The position numbers were made by a program, and so were the translations under genes. From positions 1-64,000 of the forward strand of contig CABXYU010000002.1 in the NCBI GenBank assembly GCA_902516625.1: a stretch of 64,000 nt of DNA, in the 5' to 3' direction. The notes under the pieces were generated by a model that did no database searches, was not told the DNA's origin, and worked only from the letters and a program-made list of their open reading frames with translations. Positions within the stretch are counted from its first letter, which is position 1. Each line of letters opens with the position of its first letter. The DNA is from an uncultured Pelagibacteraceae bacterium (GTDB lineage Bacteria > Pseudomonadota > Alphaproteobacteria > Pelagibacterales > Pelagibacteraceae). Shown here piece after piece: positions 1 through 8,752 of the stretch.

Positions 1-273
1 AGGATTATTACCGTTTGCAGGCATTGGCATCAATTCATTTTCACCCAAAATTCTTGCTACTCTTGTCGTTGGTTGTGCACCTTGACCTAACCAGTATTTT
101 ATTCTCTCAGCTTCCAATCCAATTCTTTCCTTTTTTTCTTTTGGTAATAAAGGATTGAAAAAACCTACTTTTTCAATAAATCTTCCATCTCTTGCAAAAC
201 GACTGTCAGCTACTACAACTTTATAAACAGGCCTCTTCTTCGTGCCTCCTCGTGATAATCTTAGTTTTAACAT
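1..273 (-). CDS. rpsP: 30S ribosomal protein S16 (3' end cut by the window)
   Basis: S16 is a small-subunit ribosomal protein that binds 16S rRNA early in assembly. The visible 91 residues begin with [20 protein letters not shown], and contain the S16-typical [20 protein letters not shown] stretch. The reading frame is open to base 1, so the C-terminus lies outside. The start codon at 271-273 is preceded by a clear Shine-Dalgarno, GGAGAG, in the 14-base gap after ffh. It follows ffh on the same strand; in many alphaproteobacteria this continues to rimM, trmD and rplS, which would lie beyond base 1. Confidence 0.95.
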   Translation of the reverse strand, partial: MLKLRLSRGGTKKRPVYKVVVADSRFARDGRFIEKVGFFNPLLPKEKKERIGLEAERIKYWLGQGAQPTTRVARILGENELMPMPANGNNP

Positions 274-287
274 TTACTCTCCTTTTT

Positions 288-1646
288 TTATTTTAATTGA
301 TTAAATAATTCTGGAGGTATTCCTTTGTCAGATATACCTTTCAGATTCCCTTTTGACATCTTTTTCATCATTTCAGACATCATTTTAAATTGTTTTAACA
401 ATTTATTGATAGTGGCTGGATCAGTTCCAGAGCCATTAGCAATTCTTTTTTTTCTTGAACCGTCAATTATTTTTGGGTTTTCTCTCTCTTTTTTAGTCAT
501 TGATAAAATTATAGCCTCATTTTTTGTAATGACGCTCTCGTCGATACCAGCAGTATCCATTTGAGATTTTACTTTTGAGACACCTGGCATAAAAGACATG
601 ATCCCCTCTATTCCACCCATTTTTTTCATTTGTCTTAATTGAGTTAAATAATCTTCCATCGAAAATTGTCCTTTTTTTAAATTTTCCTCTGTCTTTTTAA
701 TATTTTCTTCACCTAGATCTTGAGCTGCTTTTTCAACAAGAGATACGATATCACCCATTCCAAGAATTCTATTTGCAATTCTATCTGGATGAAAAACCTC
801 AAGGTTTTCAATTTTTTCACCAACTCCTAAAAATTTTATTGGAACCTGCGATATAAATTTCATACTGACAGCAGCTCCTCCTCTAGCATCACCATCTGCC
901 CTAGTAAGAATAATTCCAGAGAGATTTACTGTATTTTTGAACTCTTTCGCTATTGATGCTGCAACTTGTCCAGTTAGTGAGTCAGCAACTAAAAAAGTTT
1001 CTGCAGGCTTAATTGTATTTTCAATTTGTTTAATTTCACTCATCATTTGTAAATCAATTTGTGTTCTACCTGCGGTATCAAATAGAATAATTTCAGCACC
1101 ATTTAGATTGGCAGTACTAATTGCTCTTTGGCAAATGTCAGTTGGTTGTTGTCCATCAATTATGGGAAGAGTTAAAATGTTATTTTGTTCACCTAAAGAT
1201 TTTAATTGTTCTTGTGCAGCCGGCCGATAAATATCCAAGCTTACCATCATAACTTTCTTTTTTTTTGTATTTTCTAGATATCTCGCAAGCTTTGCAGTGG
1301 TTGTTGTTTTACCTGAACCTTGCAATCCAATTAACATCATAGGTACTGGTGGAACTGCATTAAGATTTACATCATTATTTTTTTCACCTAATAAACTAAC
1401 TAATTCATCATAAACAATCTTTACAACCATATCTCCTGGGGATGTTGATCTAATTATTTCTTGACCTAGAGCTTTTGGTTTAACTTTCTCTATAAAATTT
1501 TTAGCAACATCAAGAGACACATCTGCTTCTAATAAAGCTTGTCTTATGCCTCTTAGCCCCTCATCAACTTGATTTTCGTCAAGTGATGGTGCTTTTTTTA
1601 ATGAGGAAAAAACTTCCTCGAATTTATTTGTCAAATTTTCAAACAT
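288..1646 (-). CDS. ffh: Signal recognition particle protein Ffh (SRP54)
   Basis: GTPase of the signal recognition particle; it binds hydrophobic signal sequences and 4.5S RNA and brings ribosomes to FtsY. The 452-residue protein has an N domain, a G domain with Walker A GLQGSGKT at about 107-114 and a DTAGR motif, and a Met-rich C-terminal M domain (QFKMMSEMMKKMSK) for signal and RNA binding. The frame is open upstream to 1673, but the start at 1646 (MFENLTNKF) matches the family N-terminus. No strong Shine-Dalgarno precedes it. The upstream leader folds into three hairpins (separate entry). No SRP RNA gene was found in the window. Confidence 0.96.
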   Translation of the reverse strand: MFENLTNKFEEVFSSLKKAPSLDENQVDEGLRGIRQALLEADVSLDVAKNFIEKVKPKALGQEIIRSTSPGDMVVKIVYDELVSLLGEKNNDVNLNAVPPVPMMLIGLQGSGKTTTTAKLARYLENTKKKKVMMVSLDIYRPAAQEQLKSLGEQNNILTLPIIDGQQPTDICQRAISTANLNGAEIILFDTAGRTQIDLQMMSEIKQIENTIKPAETFLVADSLTGQVAASIAKEFKNTVNLSGIILTRADGDARGGAAVSMKFISQVPIKFLGVGEKIENLEVFHPDRIANRILGMGDIVSLVEKAAQDLGEENIKKTEENLKKGQFSMEDYLTQLRQMKKMGGIEGIMSFMPGVSKVKSQMDTAGIDESVITKNEAIILSMTKKERENPKIIDGSRKKRIANGSGTDPATINKLLKQFKMMSEMMKKMSKGNLKGISDKGIPPELFNQLK

Positions 1647-1670
1647 ATTTATTACACGCATTAGTAATCG

Positions 1671-1747
1671 CACTAGTGGGCGAACCCTCGCTGACTAGTG
1701 TCGATCTCTTTGTTTCCAAAGACACCACAAATTTAACGTTTTTGTGG
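1671..1747 (-). promoter_or_regulatory. Three-hairpin structured leader upstream of ffh
   Basis: Three consecutive inverted repeats fill the space before ffh. Arms are 1671-1677 with 1694-1700 (7 bp, enclosing a second 4 bp stem 1680-1683/1688-1691), 1707-1712 with 1717-1722 (6 bp, 4-base loop), and 1725-1731 with 1741-1747 (7 bp). The last arm ends about 100 bases before the ffh start, so on the minus strand the set would be the 5' leader of the ffh mRNA. It does not carry the conserved SRP RNA apical loop. I recall that a structured-RNA candidate near ffh has been reported in Pelagibacter, but cannot check this here. Confidence 0.5.
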
Positions 1748-1767
1748 AAACTGGCACAAACTATAAT
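1739..1767 (+). promoter_or_regulatory. Candidate promoter for dapF-ftsY
   Basis: A perfect TATAAT lies at 1762-1767, 40 bases before the dapF start. The best -35 at 17 bp spacing is the weak TTTTTG at 1739-1744. The same A+T-rich stretch could also hold a minus-strand promoter for ffh, so this is probably a divergent promoter region. Confidence 0.4.
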
Positions 1768-1807
1768 AGAGGTTCAAAAAGTCAATAAATAAGTTAAATA
1801 ACTATAT

Positions 1808-2632
1808 ATGGACATTAAAGCATTTAAAATGGATGGATTAGGTAATGATTTTGTTATTATCGATAACAGACAAAAAATTACCAATTTAACAAAAGATCAG
1901 ATAATTAAAATTTGTGATAGAAATTTTATCGGCTGTGATCAACTAATATTAATTGAGTCTGATAGTACTGCAGATGCAAGTTTGAGATTTTTTAATTCAG
2001 ATGGAGGAGAATCTGGAGCGTGTGGGAATGGAACAAGATGTGTTGCAGATTTAATTTCAAAAGAAAAAAACAGTAATTCTATAGTTTTGAATACACTATC
2101 AGGAAAATTAAAATCTCAAATATTAGAAAAAAAAATTGTTATAACTAAAATTGGTAAAGCTAAATTAAAATGGAACGAAATACCTTTATCAAAAGAGATA
2201 GATACAAAGAATTTAAATATGAAAATTATCGACACGAATAATAATGAGCATTTAGGTGGAACAGCAATTAATGTTGGTAATCCACATGTTATTTTTTTTG
2301 TAAAAAAAATTGAGGATTTCAACATAGAAACTATTGGCCCTGAAATAGAAAATCATGAGTTATTTCCTGAAAAATGTAACGTAACAATTGCACAAATTAT
2401 CAATAAAAATTTGATCAAGGTAAAAGTGTGGGAAAGAGGAGCCGGTCTCACTAAAGCGTGTGGCACTGCAGCATGTGCTACTGCATATGCTAGTAAATTA
2501 AATAATCTTACAGAAAATAAAACTGACATAGAGTTTTCAACTGGAAAATTATCAATTTTAATAGATGAAAATAATTCTATTCATATGAAAGGGCCTGTCT
2601 CAGATATTGAAGAAATTAGGATAAAATTATAA
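1808..2632 (+). CDS. dapF: Diaminopimelate epimerase
   Basis: Converts LL- to meso-diaminopimelate, the penultimate step to lysine and the source of the peptidoglycan cross-linking residue; cytosolic. At 274 residues it has normal length. Both catalytic cysteines are visible: C72 in GACGNGTR and about C218 in KACGTAAC, each in its half of the pseudo-symmetric fold. The TAA stop shares one base with the ATG of ftsY, so the two are translationally coupled. In many alphaproteobacteria a MiaB-like methylthiotransferase gene sits between dapF and ftsY; it is absent here. Confidence 0.96.
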   Translation: MDIKAFKMDGLGNDFVIIDNRQKITNLTKDQIIKICDRNFIGCDQLILIESDSTADASLRFFNSDGGESGACGNGTRCVADLISKEKNSNSIVLNTLSGKLKSQILEKKIVITKIGKAKLKWNEIPLSKEIDTKNLNMKIIDTNNNEHLGGTAINVGNPHVIFFVKKIEDFNIETIGPEIENHELFPEKCNVTIAQIINKNLIKVKVWERGAGLTKACGTAACATAYASKLNNLTENKTDIEFSTGKLSILIDENNSIHMKGPVSDIEEIRIKL

Positions 2633-3549
2633 TGGGTATCTTTGATAAATTTAAAATTGGATTTAAAAAGAGTGCGTCAGCTTTCACTTCTGGACTTAAA
2701 GAAATAATTATTAAAAAAGAAATTAATGATGAAAATTTAAATAAAATTGAGGAATTTTTAATTAGATCCGATGTAGGAGTTGAGGCTGCATCAGAAATAA
2801 AAGAAATGATTTCAAGAAAGAAAATTGATCCAAATAAAGATTTAACAAAAGAAATAAATTCAACTTTAAAAGAATATATAATTTCCTTGATGAAACCCTT
2901 GGAACACAGTTCTTTTTTTGAAAAAAAAGAAAAACTTAGCGCAACTTTGATTTCTGGAGTCAATGGGGTAGGTAAAACAACAACCATCGGTAAAATAGGA
3001 AAAATATTGAAGACTAATGGCAATAAAGTTATGTTTGCAGCATCAGATACTTTTCGAGCTGCTGCAATTGAACAATTAGAAAATTGGGCAAACAGAGTGG
3101 ATGTTCAAATAATAAAATCATCCCAAGGTGCCGATCCGGCCTCTGTTGCTTTTAAAGCAGTAGATGAGGCTATTAAAAATAATTTTAATCAAGTTTTAAT
3201 AGATACAGCAGGGAGACTCCAAAATAAAAAAAATTTAATGGATGAGTATAAAAAGATAGCTAATGTCACAAAAAAAATTGATCCTAATGCACCTCACAAT
3301 GTCATCTTAGTTTTAGATGCAACTTCAGGTCAAAATGTATTAAATCAAGTTGAAGAATTTAATAAGATTATAGCAATAACAGGTATTGTGATGACAAAAT
3401 TAGATGGCACAGCCAAAGGAGGAATTTTGTTAGCAGTAGCAAAGAAGTACGAAATCCCAATTATTGCATTGGGCTTAGGTGAAAAAGAAGACGACTTACA
3501 GTTATTTGAGGCAGAAAAATTTGCTGAAGCTTTTATTCAAATTAATTAA
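2632..3549 (+). CDS. ftsY: Signal recognition particle receptor FtsY
   Basis: Membrane-associated GTPase that receives the SRP-ribosome complex and passes it to the SecYEG translocon. The 305-residue protein has a short N domain and a G domain with Walker A GVNGVGKT at 109-116, a DTAGR motif, and a TKLDGTAKGG motif near the C-terminus. It lacks the long acidic A domain of E. coli FtsY, as is usual in compact alphaproteobacterial forms. It starts within the dapF stop codon and its 3' end overlaps the convergent unknown gene by 8 bases. It acts with Ffh, encoded 1 kb away on the other strand. Confidence 0.95.
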   Translation: MGIFDKFKIGFKKSASAFTSGLKEIIIKKEINDENLNKIEEFLIRSDVGVEAASEIKEMISRKKIDPNKDLTKEINSTLKEYIISLMKPLEHSSFFEKKEKLSATLISGVNGVGKTTTIGKIGKILKTNGNKVMFAASDTFRAAAIEQLENWANRVDVQIIKSSQGADPASVAFKAVDEAIKNNFNQVLIDTAGRLQNKKNLMDEYKKIANVTKKIDPNAPHNVILVLDATSGQNVLNQVEEFNKIIAITGIVMTKLDGTAKGGILLAVAKKYEIPIIALGLGEKEDDLQLFEAEKFAEAFIQIN

Positions 3550-4105
3550 TTAAATTACTAGAAATCAAAGGTTTGTAGATACTGCATTTATAATTATCAT
3601 CAAATTTATAATGACCACAATCTTTAGAAAAAGAAGAAATTATAAAATCAAATTTACCATTGGTAGGATAAAGTTCTAATTTTTTATTATTGATATCATA
3701 TTTAAAATTAGCATTTAAACTTTTTACAGCACTAATCATTACTAATGTTTTGTCATCTTTTAATAAATAATATGCAAAATCATCTGGAAATACTGGAAAA
3801 TCATATTCTTGTAAAAAATATTTAGCTTGTGTAGGAAACCACTCATAAGAAATTAAGGGTGATGAAGAATTTGTTAAATGATTAAAAATATAAAGGTCTT
3901 TTGGATAGTCATTTATATAATTATCATCTTCGCCTCTAGCTAAAATGGATTTTTCTCTACCTTTAAAATATAAGCTAAACTTTTTATTGTGTGAATCCAT
4001 ACGATCTATATGAAATAAATCATCTGGTTGAAAAAATTCGTCTTGCGAATGAGCATTCGTAATAAAAATAAAAGCTGCAATAAATAAAAAAGATAATTTT
4101 TTCAT
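3542..4105 (-). CDS. Exported protein of unknown function
   Basis: I do not recognise this 187-residue protein. It begins with a clear Sec signal peptide (MKKLSFLFIAAFIFITNAHS, cleavage probably after AHS), and the rest is soluble and rich in aromatic and charged residues, so a periplasmic location is likely. Two cysteines near the C-terminus (in SKDCGHYKFDDNYKCS) could form a disulfide. It lies downstream of the alpha/beta hydrolase gene on the same strand and converges on ftsY with an 8-base overlap. A 17-base palindrome lies 16-32 bases before the start. Confidence 0.7.
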   Translation of the reverse strand: MKKLSFLFIAAFIFITNAHSQDEFFQPDDLFHIDRMDSHNKKFSLYFKGREKSILARGEDDNYINDYPKDLYIFNHLTNSSSPLISYEWFPTQAKYFLQEYDFPVFPDDFAYYLLKDDKTLVMISAVKSLNANFKYDINNKKLELYPTNGKFDFIISSFSKDCGHYKFDDNYKCSIYKPLISSNLIN

Positions 4106-4120
4106 TATCTTTTAATAAAT

Positions 4121-4137
4121 TATAATTCTGAATTATA
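4121..4137. repeat. 17-base palindrome before the exported protein gene
   Basis: TATAATTC and GAATTATA flank a single central T. It could be a weak hairpin after the hydrolase gene or a dimeric-regulator operator. Being pure A+T apart from two bases, it may also be chance. Confidence 0.3.
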
Positions 4138-4154
4138 TTTGTTGAGATTATGGC

Positions 4155-4973
4155 TTAATTTAAACTTTTTAAAAAAGATTTAAGAGCTTTGACAAGGTTT
4201 TCATCGAACTCCATCATATGATTGTCATGTTTTGTGAAATAAGAATATTTTGGTTCATTGGCTATTTCATACATCTTTTTCCCCATGAAGAATGGAACAA
4301 TCTGGTCAGCCTCACCATGCATTATTAAAATAGGAGCGTTTATATTATTAATCTTACTTTTATTATCAAATTTGTCTTTTAATAATAGATTTACAGGTAT
4401 GTAGGGATAAAATGTTTTAGCTGCATCGACCATAGAAGTAAAAGGAGTCTCTAATATAACGCCGGCAAAATTTTTTTTTTGTGATAAATGAGTTGCGACA
4501 CCAGTCCCTAGTGACTCACCATAAATAACGATATTTTCCTCTTTAACACCTTTGCGGACTAACCAATTTATTCCACTTCTTCCATCTTCATAGAGACCTT
4601 TCTCAGATGGTTTTCCTTGATTCCCACTAAAACCTCTCCAGGCAATTATTAAAAAGTTTACATCCATTTCACTAAAATGGTTTAACTTATGAATTCTATT
4701 TTCTAGGGAGCCTGCGTTTCCGTGAAAATAAATAATTGTTTTGTATTTCTTTAGATCTTTTTCATGATACCAGCCTAATAAATCAATATTATCTGAAGTA
4801 CTTATTTTTACCTTTTCAATTGATACAGATATCTGATCATTAGAGTAATTATTTTCATTCGGGTGGTACAATAAATTTCTCTGATAAAAATATAAAAAAA
4901 CCAAAACTAAAAGATAAACTACAATAATTATTTGTAAAAACGAGAGCAAATTATTCCTAAACTTTTTTAACAT
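4155..4973 (-). CDS. Membrane-anchored alpha/beta hydrolase (BEM46/FrsA-like)
   Basis: Serine hydrolase of unknown substrate. One N-terminal membrane segment (about residues 8-28, LLSFLQIIIVVYLLVLVFL) anchors it, with the catalytic domain probably periplasmic. Family features are the HGNAG oxyanion loop, the nucleophile elbow GESLG, an Asp in HGEADQIVPF and a C-terminal His in KHDNHMMEF, giving a complete Ser-Asp-His triad. Domain order and length match BEM46-like peptidase/esterase proteins. The frame extends to 5000, but the Met at 4973 (MLKKFRNNL) gives a normal N-terminus and a 17-base overlap with the EamA gene upstream. The substrate cannot be inferred. Confidence 0.85.
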   Translation of the reverse strand: MLKKFRNNLLSFLQIIIVVYLLVLVFLYFYQRNLLYHPNENNYSNDQISVSIEKVKISTSDNIDLLGWYHEKDLKKYKTIIYFHGNAGSLENRIHKLNHFSEMDVNFLIIAWRGFSGNQGKPSEKGLYEDGRSGINWLVRKGVKEENIVIYGESLGTGVATHLSQKKNFAGVILETPFTSMVDAAKTFYPYIPVNLLLKDKFDNKSKINNINAPILIMHGEADQIVPFFMGKKMYEIANEPKYSYFTKHDNHMMEFDENLVKALKSFLKSLN

Positions 4974-5862
4974 TATTCTTTTTCGCCAAGTATATTCCAA
5001 AAAATACTAAAATTGTTCCAATGAAATGAAAATTTTCAAATTTTTCATCAAATAAGAAATGCCCATAGATTGCACCATAAACTGTAAATACGTAAAGTGT
5101 AAATCCGGTCAAAGAAGCACCTAATTTTTTTTGAGTGATGGTATAAAGAGTAAAAGCAATTATTCCCGGTGAAACGGCCGCAAAGGTTACCCATAAGTAA
5201 AATTCAGGTATAAAATTTGTTTGTTTAAAAAATATTTCCTCACCAATATAAAATGGTAATAAACTTAATGCTCCAAAAAATGATATTAAGGTAAATCTCT
5301 CAAAAATTTTAAGTTTAGAATTCCAATAAAATAGAAAAACAGAATACAAGGCCCATCCAATTGCAGCGGCTAACATCCATAAATCACCAATTGTGAATTC
5401 TAAATTAATTAATAATTTTAGATTGCCTTTGATTATAATCGTAAATACTCCTATTAAACATGTAATCAATCCAATTATTTTGATAAAATTAATCCTTTCA
5501 TTAAAGAAAAAATAAGAGATCAGAATTATAAATACAGGTGATGACGTATATATAATTCCCATATTTGTAACTGTTGTAGTTTCGCCAGCTAAAAAAGGGA
5601 AAGCGCCACAAACACCACAGCCCATGGACCCTAAAAAAAATAATTTTTTGTATTCCTTCTTTATAATTTTAAAATTTTTTTTTAAACTAACATATGTAAA
5701 TGGTAGTAATATTAAAAAAACTAGTGTCCATCTCCAAAAAGCTAATGAAATAGGTGGTACAAACTCCACACCTCCCCGCGCTACTACTAAGTTGCTCGCC
5801 ATAAAAATTGGTTGAATAAATAAAAGAGAAAGAGGAAAAATATTAACGTTAAGATTTCTCAA
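4957..5862 (-). CDS. EamA/DMT-family transporter
   Basis: Ten-helix drug/metabolite transporter family protein of the inner membrane; relatives export amino acids, nucleosides or other metabolites. The 301 residues are hydrophobic throughout and show the two EamA repeats: the first has an ARGGVEFVPPISLAFWRW stretch near the N-terminus, and the second has LWMLAAAIGWALYSV followed by the family-typical ending FDEKFENFHFIGTILVFFGIYLAKK. It overlaps the hydrolase gene by 17 bases, so they are co-transcribed. No substrate is indicated by sequence or context. Confidence 0.88.
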   Translation of the reverse strand: MRNLNVNIFPLSLLFIQPIFMASNLVVARGGVEFVPPISLAFWRWTLVFLILLPFTYVSLKKNFKIIKKEYKKLFFLGSMGCGVCGAFPFLAGETTTVTNMGIIYTSSPVFIILISYFFFNERINFIKIIGLITCLIGVFTIIIKGNLKLLINLEFTIGDLWMLAAAIGWALYSVFLFYWNSKLKIFERFTLISFFGALSLLPFYIGEEIFFKQTNFIPEFYLWVTFAAVSPGIIAFTLYTITQKKLGASLTGFTLYVFTVYGAIYGHFLFDEKFENFHFIGTILVFFGIYLAKKNNVKKV

Positions 5863-5874
5863 CTTGTGTAAAAA

Positions 5875-6051
5875 TTAACTTTTATCAAAAAAGGCTTCGT
5901 ATATCATCATTATGATAGCTGCACCCATTAAAAGATAAACTGGAATAACATCTATAAACCCAATCATCATTGATCTAGTTAAAGTAGTAGCTAGTCCAAT
6001 TAAAAAGAAAACCGCAAATGATAAACCAATTATAGTTGTAATTTTATTCAT
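5875..6051 (-). CDS. Small membrane protein, 58 residues
   Basis: A short ORF of 58 residues beginning MNKITTIIGLSFAVFFLIGL and ending YEAFFDKS. It has two hydrophobic segments, about residues 6-24 and 35-52, separated by a short loop with one Arg, so a two-helix inner-membrane protein is likely. It starts 4 bases after the amidase stop codon and ends 12 bases before the EamA gene, in the same direction. I recognise no family. The tight packing and hydrophobic composition argue that it is real rather than spacer DNA. Confidence 0.6.
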   Translation of the reverse strand: MNKITTIIGLSFAVFFLIGLATTLTRSMMIGFIDVIPVYLLMGAAIIMMIYEAFFDKS

Positions 6052-6055
6052 TTAA

Positions 6056-7384
6056 TTATTCCTCACATTCTTTTTCTAACCATTTGGCAACACCTAGAAA
6101 TCTATGGTCATCATATTTGTCACCAATTAATTGAACTCCTAATGGTAAATTATTTTCACCTTCAAGTAAAGGGAGTGAAATACACGGTGTTCCAAGATAA
6201 GACCAAACTTTATTAAACTCTGCTGTACCAGTGCTTTTTAAACCTTTCGGTGCTACACCTGGACTAGAAGGAGACAGGACTCCATGATAATCCTCGAATA
6301 CTTCTTGGTAAGACTCATAACCTCTTTTCATAAAATCTATTGCTTCCGCATATTCTCGAGCTGAATGTTTGTTTCCTTTAATTATTGCATCTTGCATGTA
6401 TTTAGAAAGTTTTTTTTTAAATTTTTTAAAATATACTGAGAAATTATTCGCCAAATCTGTTTCATGAATTATCTGATGATATTTATGTATATCTTTAAAA
6501 TAAGAAGGAGTATCAAAAATCTCAATATTTTTTTTAAATGAATTTATGAAGTATTCAAATGACTCTCTAGATTTTTTATCTATTATTTTCCAATAATCAG
6601 TTTTATAAAAGATAAATTTTGGTTCAAAAAAAGGTCCTTTTTTTGTTTCTGTTAAGATATTTTCTGTAGAATAGTGAATGGTTGATGAATCAAATTTATC
6701 TTTTTTAATCAAAACTTTTGCCAGCATGGCTACATCTTCTACTTTTCTGCCAAACATTCCAATGTGATCTAGACTGTATGAAGTTCTCAAAACACCATTT
6801 CTTGAGATTAGTCCGTAAGAAGGTTTGTATCCCACAACTCCACAATAAGATGCTGGTCTAATTACTGAACCGCCTGTCTGAGAACCGATTGAAGCAGGTG
6901 CCATAAAAGAAGCAACAGATGCTGCAGATCCACTTGAAGATCCACCAGGGGTTCTAGTTTTGTCATGAGGGTTTGTAGTAGAAGGTGGTCCTAAGTAAGC
7001 AAGCTCTGAAGTAGCTGTTTTCCCCATAACAATAGCTCCAGAGGAATGAAGCAAATCAATTATTTCTGCGTTCTGAGAATATGATTTTCCTTTTCTAATG
7101 ACTGTTCCACATTCAGTTGGCATATCAACAGTTCCTATTATATCTTTAACTGCTATAGGTACTCCATGAAGAGGTCCAACTGGCTTACCAGATCTTCTAT
7201 GATCATCGGCTTCAGATGCTTTCTCTAACAGGACTTTTTTATCGAAATGGGCCCATGCTTTAATTTCTTTTTCAAACTTATCTATTCTTTCAATATACTT
7301 TTCACAAACTTCGACCGAAGAAAGCTGAGCGTCTTTTATTTTCGATGCGAGTTCCTCAAGACTTAAAGAAAATATATCTGTCAT
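6056..7384 (-). CDS. Amidase signature family hydrolase (GatA-like)
   Basis: Hydrolyses an amide bond, releasing ammonia or an amine and a carboxylic acid. The 442-residue protein has the amidase Ser-cisSer-Lys triad: Lys80 in GVPIAVKD, the Gly/Ser-rich loop GGSSSGS at 147-153, and the nucleophile Ser173 in QTGGSVIRP. It lies 6 bases after the dctM gene in the same direction. That suggests it processes a substrate delivered by the TRAP transporter, or acts on a related amide. It is probably not the tRNA amidotransferase subunit GatA, because no gatB or gatC is adjacent, though sequence alone does not exclude that. Confidence 0.87.
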   Translation of the reverse strand: MTDIFSLSLEELASKIKDAQLSSVEVCEKYIERIDKFEKEIKAWAHFDKKVLLEKASEADDHRRSGKPVGPLHGVPIAVKDIIGTVDMPTECGTVIRKGKSYSQNAEIIDLLHSSGAIVMGKTATSELAYLGPPSTTNPHDKTRTPGGSSSGSAASVASFMAPASIGSQTGGSVIRPASYCGVVGYKPSYGLISRNGVLRTSYSLDHIGMFGRKVEDVAMLAKVLIKKDKFDSSTIHYSTENILTETKKGPFFEPKFIFYKTDYWKIIDKKSRESFEYFINSFKKNIEIFDTPSYFKDIHKYHQIIHETDLANNFSVYFKKFKKKLSKYMQDAIIKGNKHSAREYAEAIDFMKRGYESYQEVFEDYHGVLSPSSPGVAPKGLKSTGTAEFNKVWSYLGTPCISLPLLEGENNLPLGVQLIGDKYDDHRFLGVAKWLEKECEE

Positions 7385-7390
7385 TCAAAA

Positions 7391-8752
7391 TTAGTTTGCA
7401 AATAATGTTTCTGGTAACCAAAGTGCTATTCCAGGAAATATGTACATTAAAACCATAGCAAAAATTACAATTCCTAAAAACGGCATTATTCCACTAAAGA
7501 TTTGCATTAATTCAACATTCTTTGATTGAACTCCTTTTAAATAATATGCTGACATTGCCATGGGTGGTGTCAAAAATGAAGTTTGTAAATTTAAAGCAAT
7601 CAACATTGCAAAAAAATAAGGGTTTACACCAAAAAATTCTACTAATGGTAAAAAGATTGGCACAAAAATAATCAATATTTCTGTCCATTCTAAAGGCCAA
7701 CCAAGTAAAAATATTATTAACTGGGTTATAACTAAGAATTGCCAAGGTTGTAAATTCAAAGATTTAAAGAAATGTTCAAAAACTTCGTGACCACCAAGGT
7801 ATGAAAAAACTGAAGCAAATGTCCAAGAGCCAATAAATAACCACATTATCATTGCGGTTGTTTTTGCTGTTAGAAACACAGACTCTTTAAAATTTTTCCA
7901 CTTTAGGGTTTTGTAAAAATATGAAAGAACTAATGATCCAAATGCTCCGACAGCAGCAGCCTCAGCAGGCGTTGCAATACCAGCAAGAATTGTTCCTAAA
8001 ACTAAAATTATCAATGAAAACAAAGGTAAAAAAGAAATAAGAACTTCTTTTAAAATTTCTGCAGTTGGCGGTATCTCCTCTGCAGCAGGTTTGGGAGCGA
8101 TAGATGGGTTTAGCCATGCTCTAAATATTGCATAAGCAATGTAAAGTCCTGCTAACATTAATCCTGGAAAGATTGCAGCTGCAAATAATCTTAATGGTGA
8201 CAATTGAGCGATAACAGAATAAACAATCAACATAATGCTAGGTGGAATTAAAATACCCAAACAACCACCTGAACATATAATTCCAGATGCAAATTTTTTA
8301 TCATAACCAGCTTTAATCATTGCAGGCCAAGCAAGAAGACCCATTAATGTTACTACTGCTCCTATAATACCTGTAGCAGTTGAAAATAAGGCACAGGTAA
8401 TTAATGCAGCAACTGCCATTGAAGCTGGAAGTTTGTGAGATGCTAACCTTATTGCAAAAAATAATTTTGCAACAATACCGGCTCTTTCAACTAAATATCC
8501 CATAAATAAAAAGAGGGGGACCGCGGTCAACACGTTATTATCCATTACAGTGTAAGTATTTTGAACAAAGAGTTGGAATATCCTATTGTCAAACAGATGC
8601 TCCATCTTAGTTGGGTCAAAATAAGCGTAGTATCCAAAACCCAAACCCATTGCCATTAGAGTGAATGCAATAGGAAAACCTAATAAGACGGCGAATAAAA
8701 ATATTCCCATCATCATAATTGCTACTTCTGGATTTGTTAGACTAAATAACAT
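7391..8752 (-). CDS. dctM: TRAP transporter large permease (DctM)
   Basis: The 12-helix transport subunit of a tripartite ATP-independent periplasmic transporter, which uses the sodium gradient to import organic acids. The 453 residues are hydrophobic, with DctM hallmarks such as GFPIAFTLM near the N-terminus, VPLFLFMGYLVERAG, CSGGCLGILIPPSIMLIVY, and the central GIATPAEAAAVGAFG. The last is the usual conserved loop of the second half. Its start overlaps the end of dctQ by 11 bases. It works with DctQ and DctP, encoded just upstream. Confidence 0.95.
   Translation of the reverse strand: MLFSLTNPEVAIMMMGIFLFAVLLGFPIAFTLMAMGLGFGYYAYFDPTKMEHLFDNRIFQLFVQNTYTVMDNNVLTAVPLFLFMGYLVERAGIVAKLFFAIRLASHKLPASMAVAALITCALFSTATGIIGAVVTLMGLLAWPAMIKAGYDKKFASGIICSGGCLGILIPPSIMLIVYSVIAQLSPLRLFAAAIFPGLMLAGLYIAYAIFRAWLNPSIAPKPAAEEIPPTAEILKEVLISFLPLFSLIILVLGTILAGIATPAEAAAVGAFGSLVLSYFYKTLKWKNFKESVFLTAKTTAMIMWLFIGSWTFASVFSYLGGHEVFEHFFKSLNLQPWQFLVITQLIIFLLGWPLEWTEILIIFVPIFLPLVEFFGVNPYFFAMLIALNLQTSFLTPPMAMSAYYLKGVQSKNVELMQIFSGIMPFLGIVIFAMVLMYIFPGIALWLPETLFAN

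Noticed and set aside
1671..1747. Possible SRP 4.5S RNA or tRNA fragment near ffh
   Set aside because: The GGAA tetraloop and adjoining conserved bases of SRP RNA are absent, and no acceptor/T-arm pairing can be built around the GGGTTCGCCC stretch.
1583..1792. Plus-strand ORF of 69 residues between ffh and dapF
   Set aside because: It overlaps the ffh start region and the hairpin leader, has no Shine-Dalgarno, and its sequence shows no domain. The region reads better as RNA structure and promoter.
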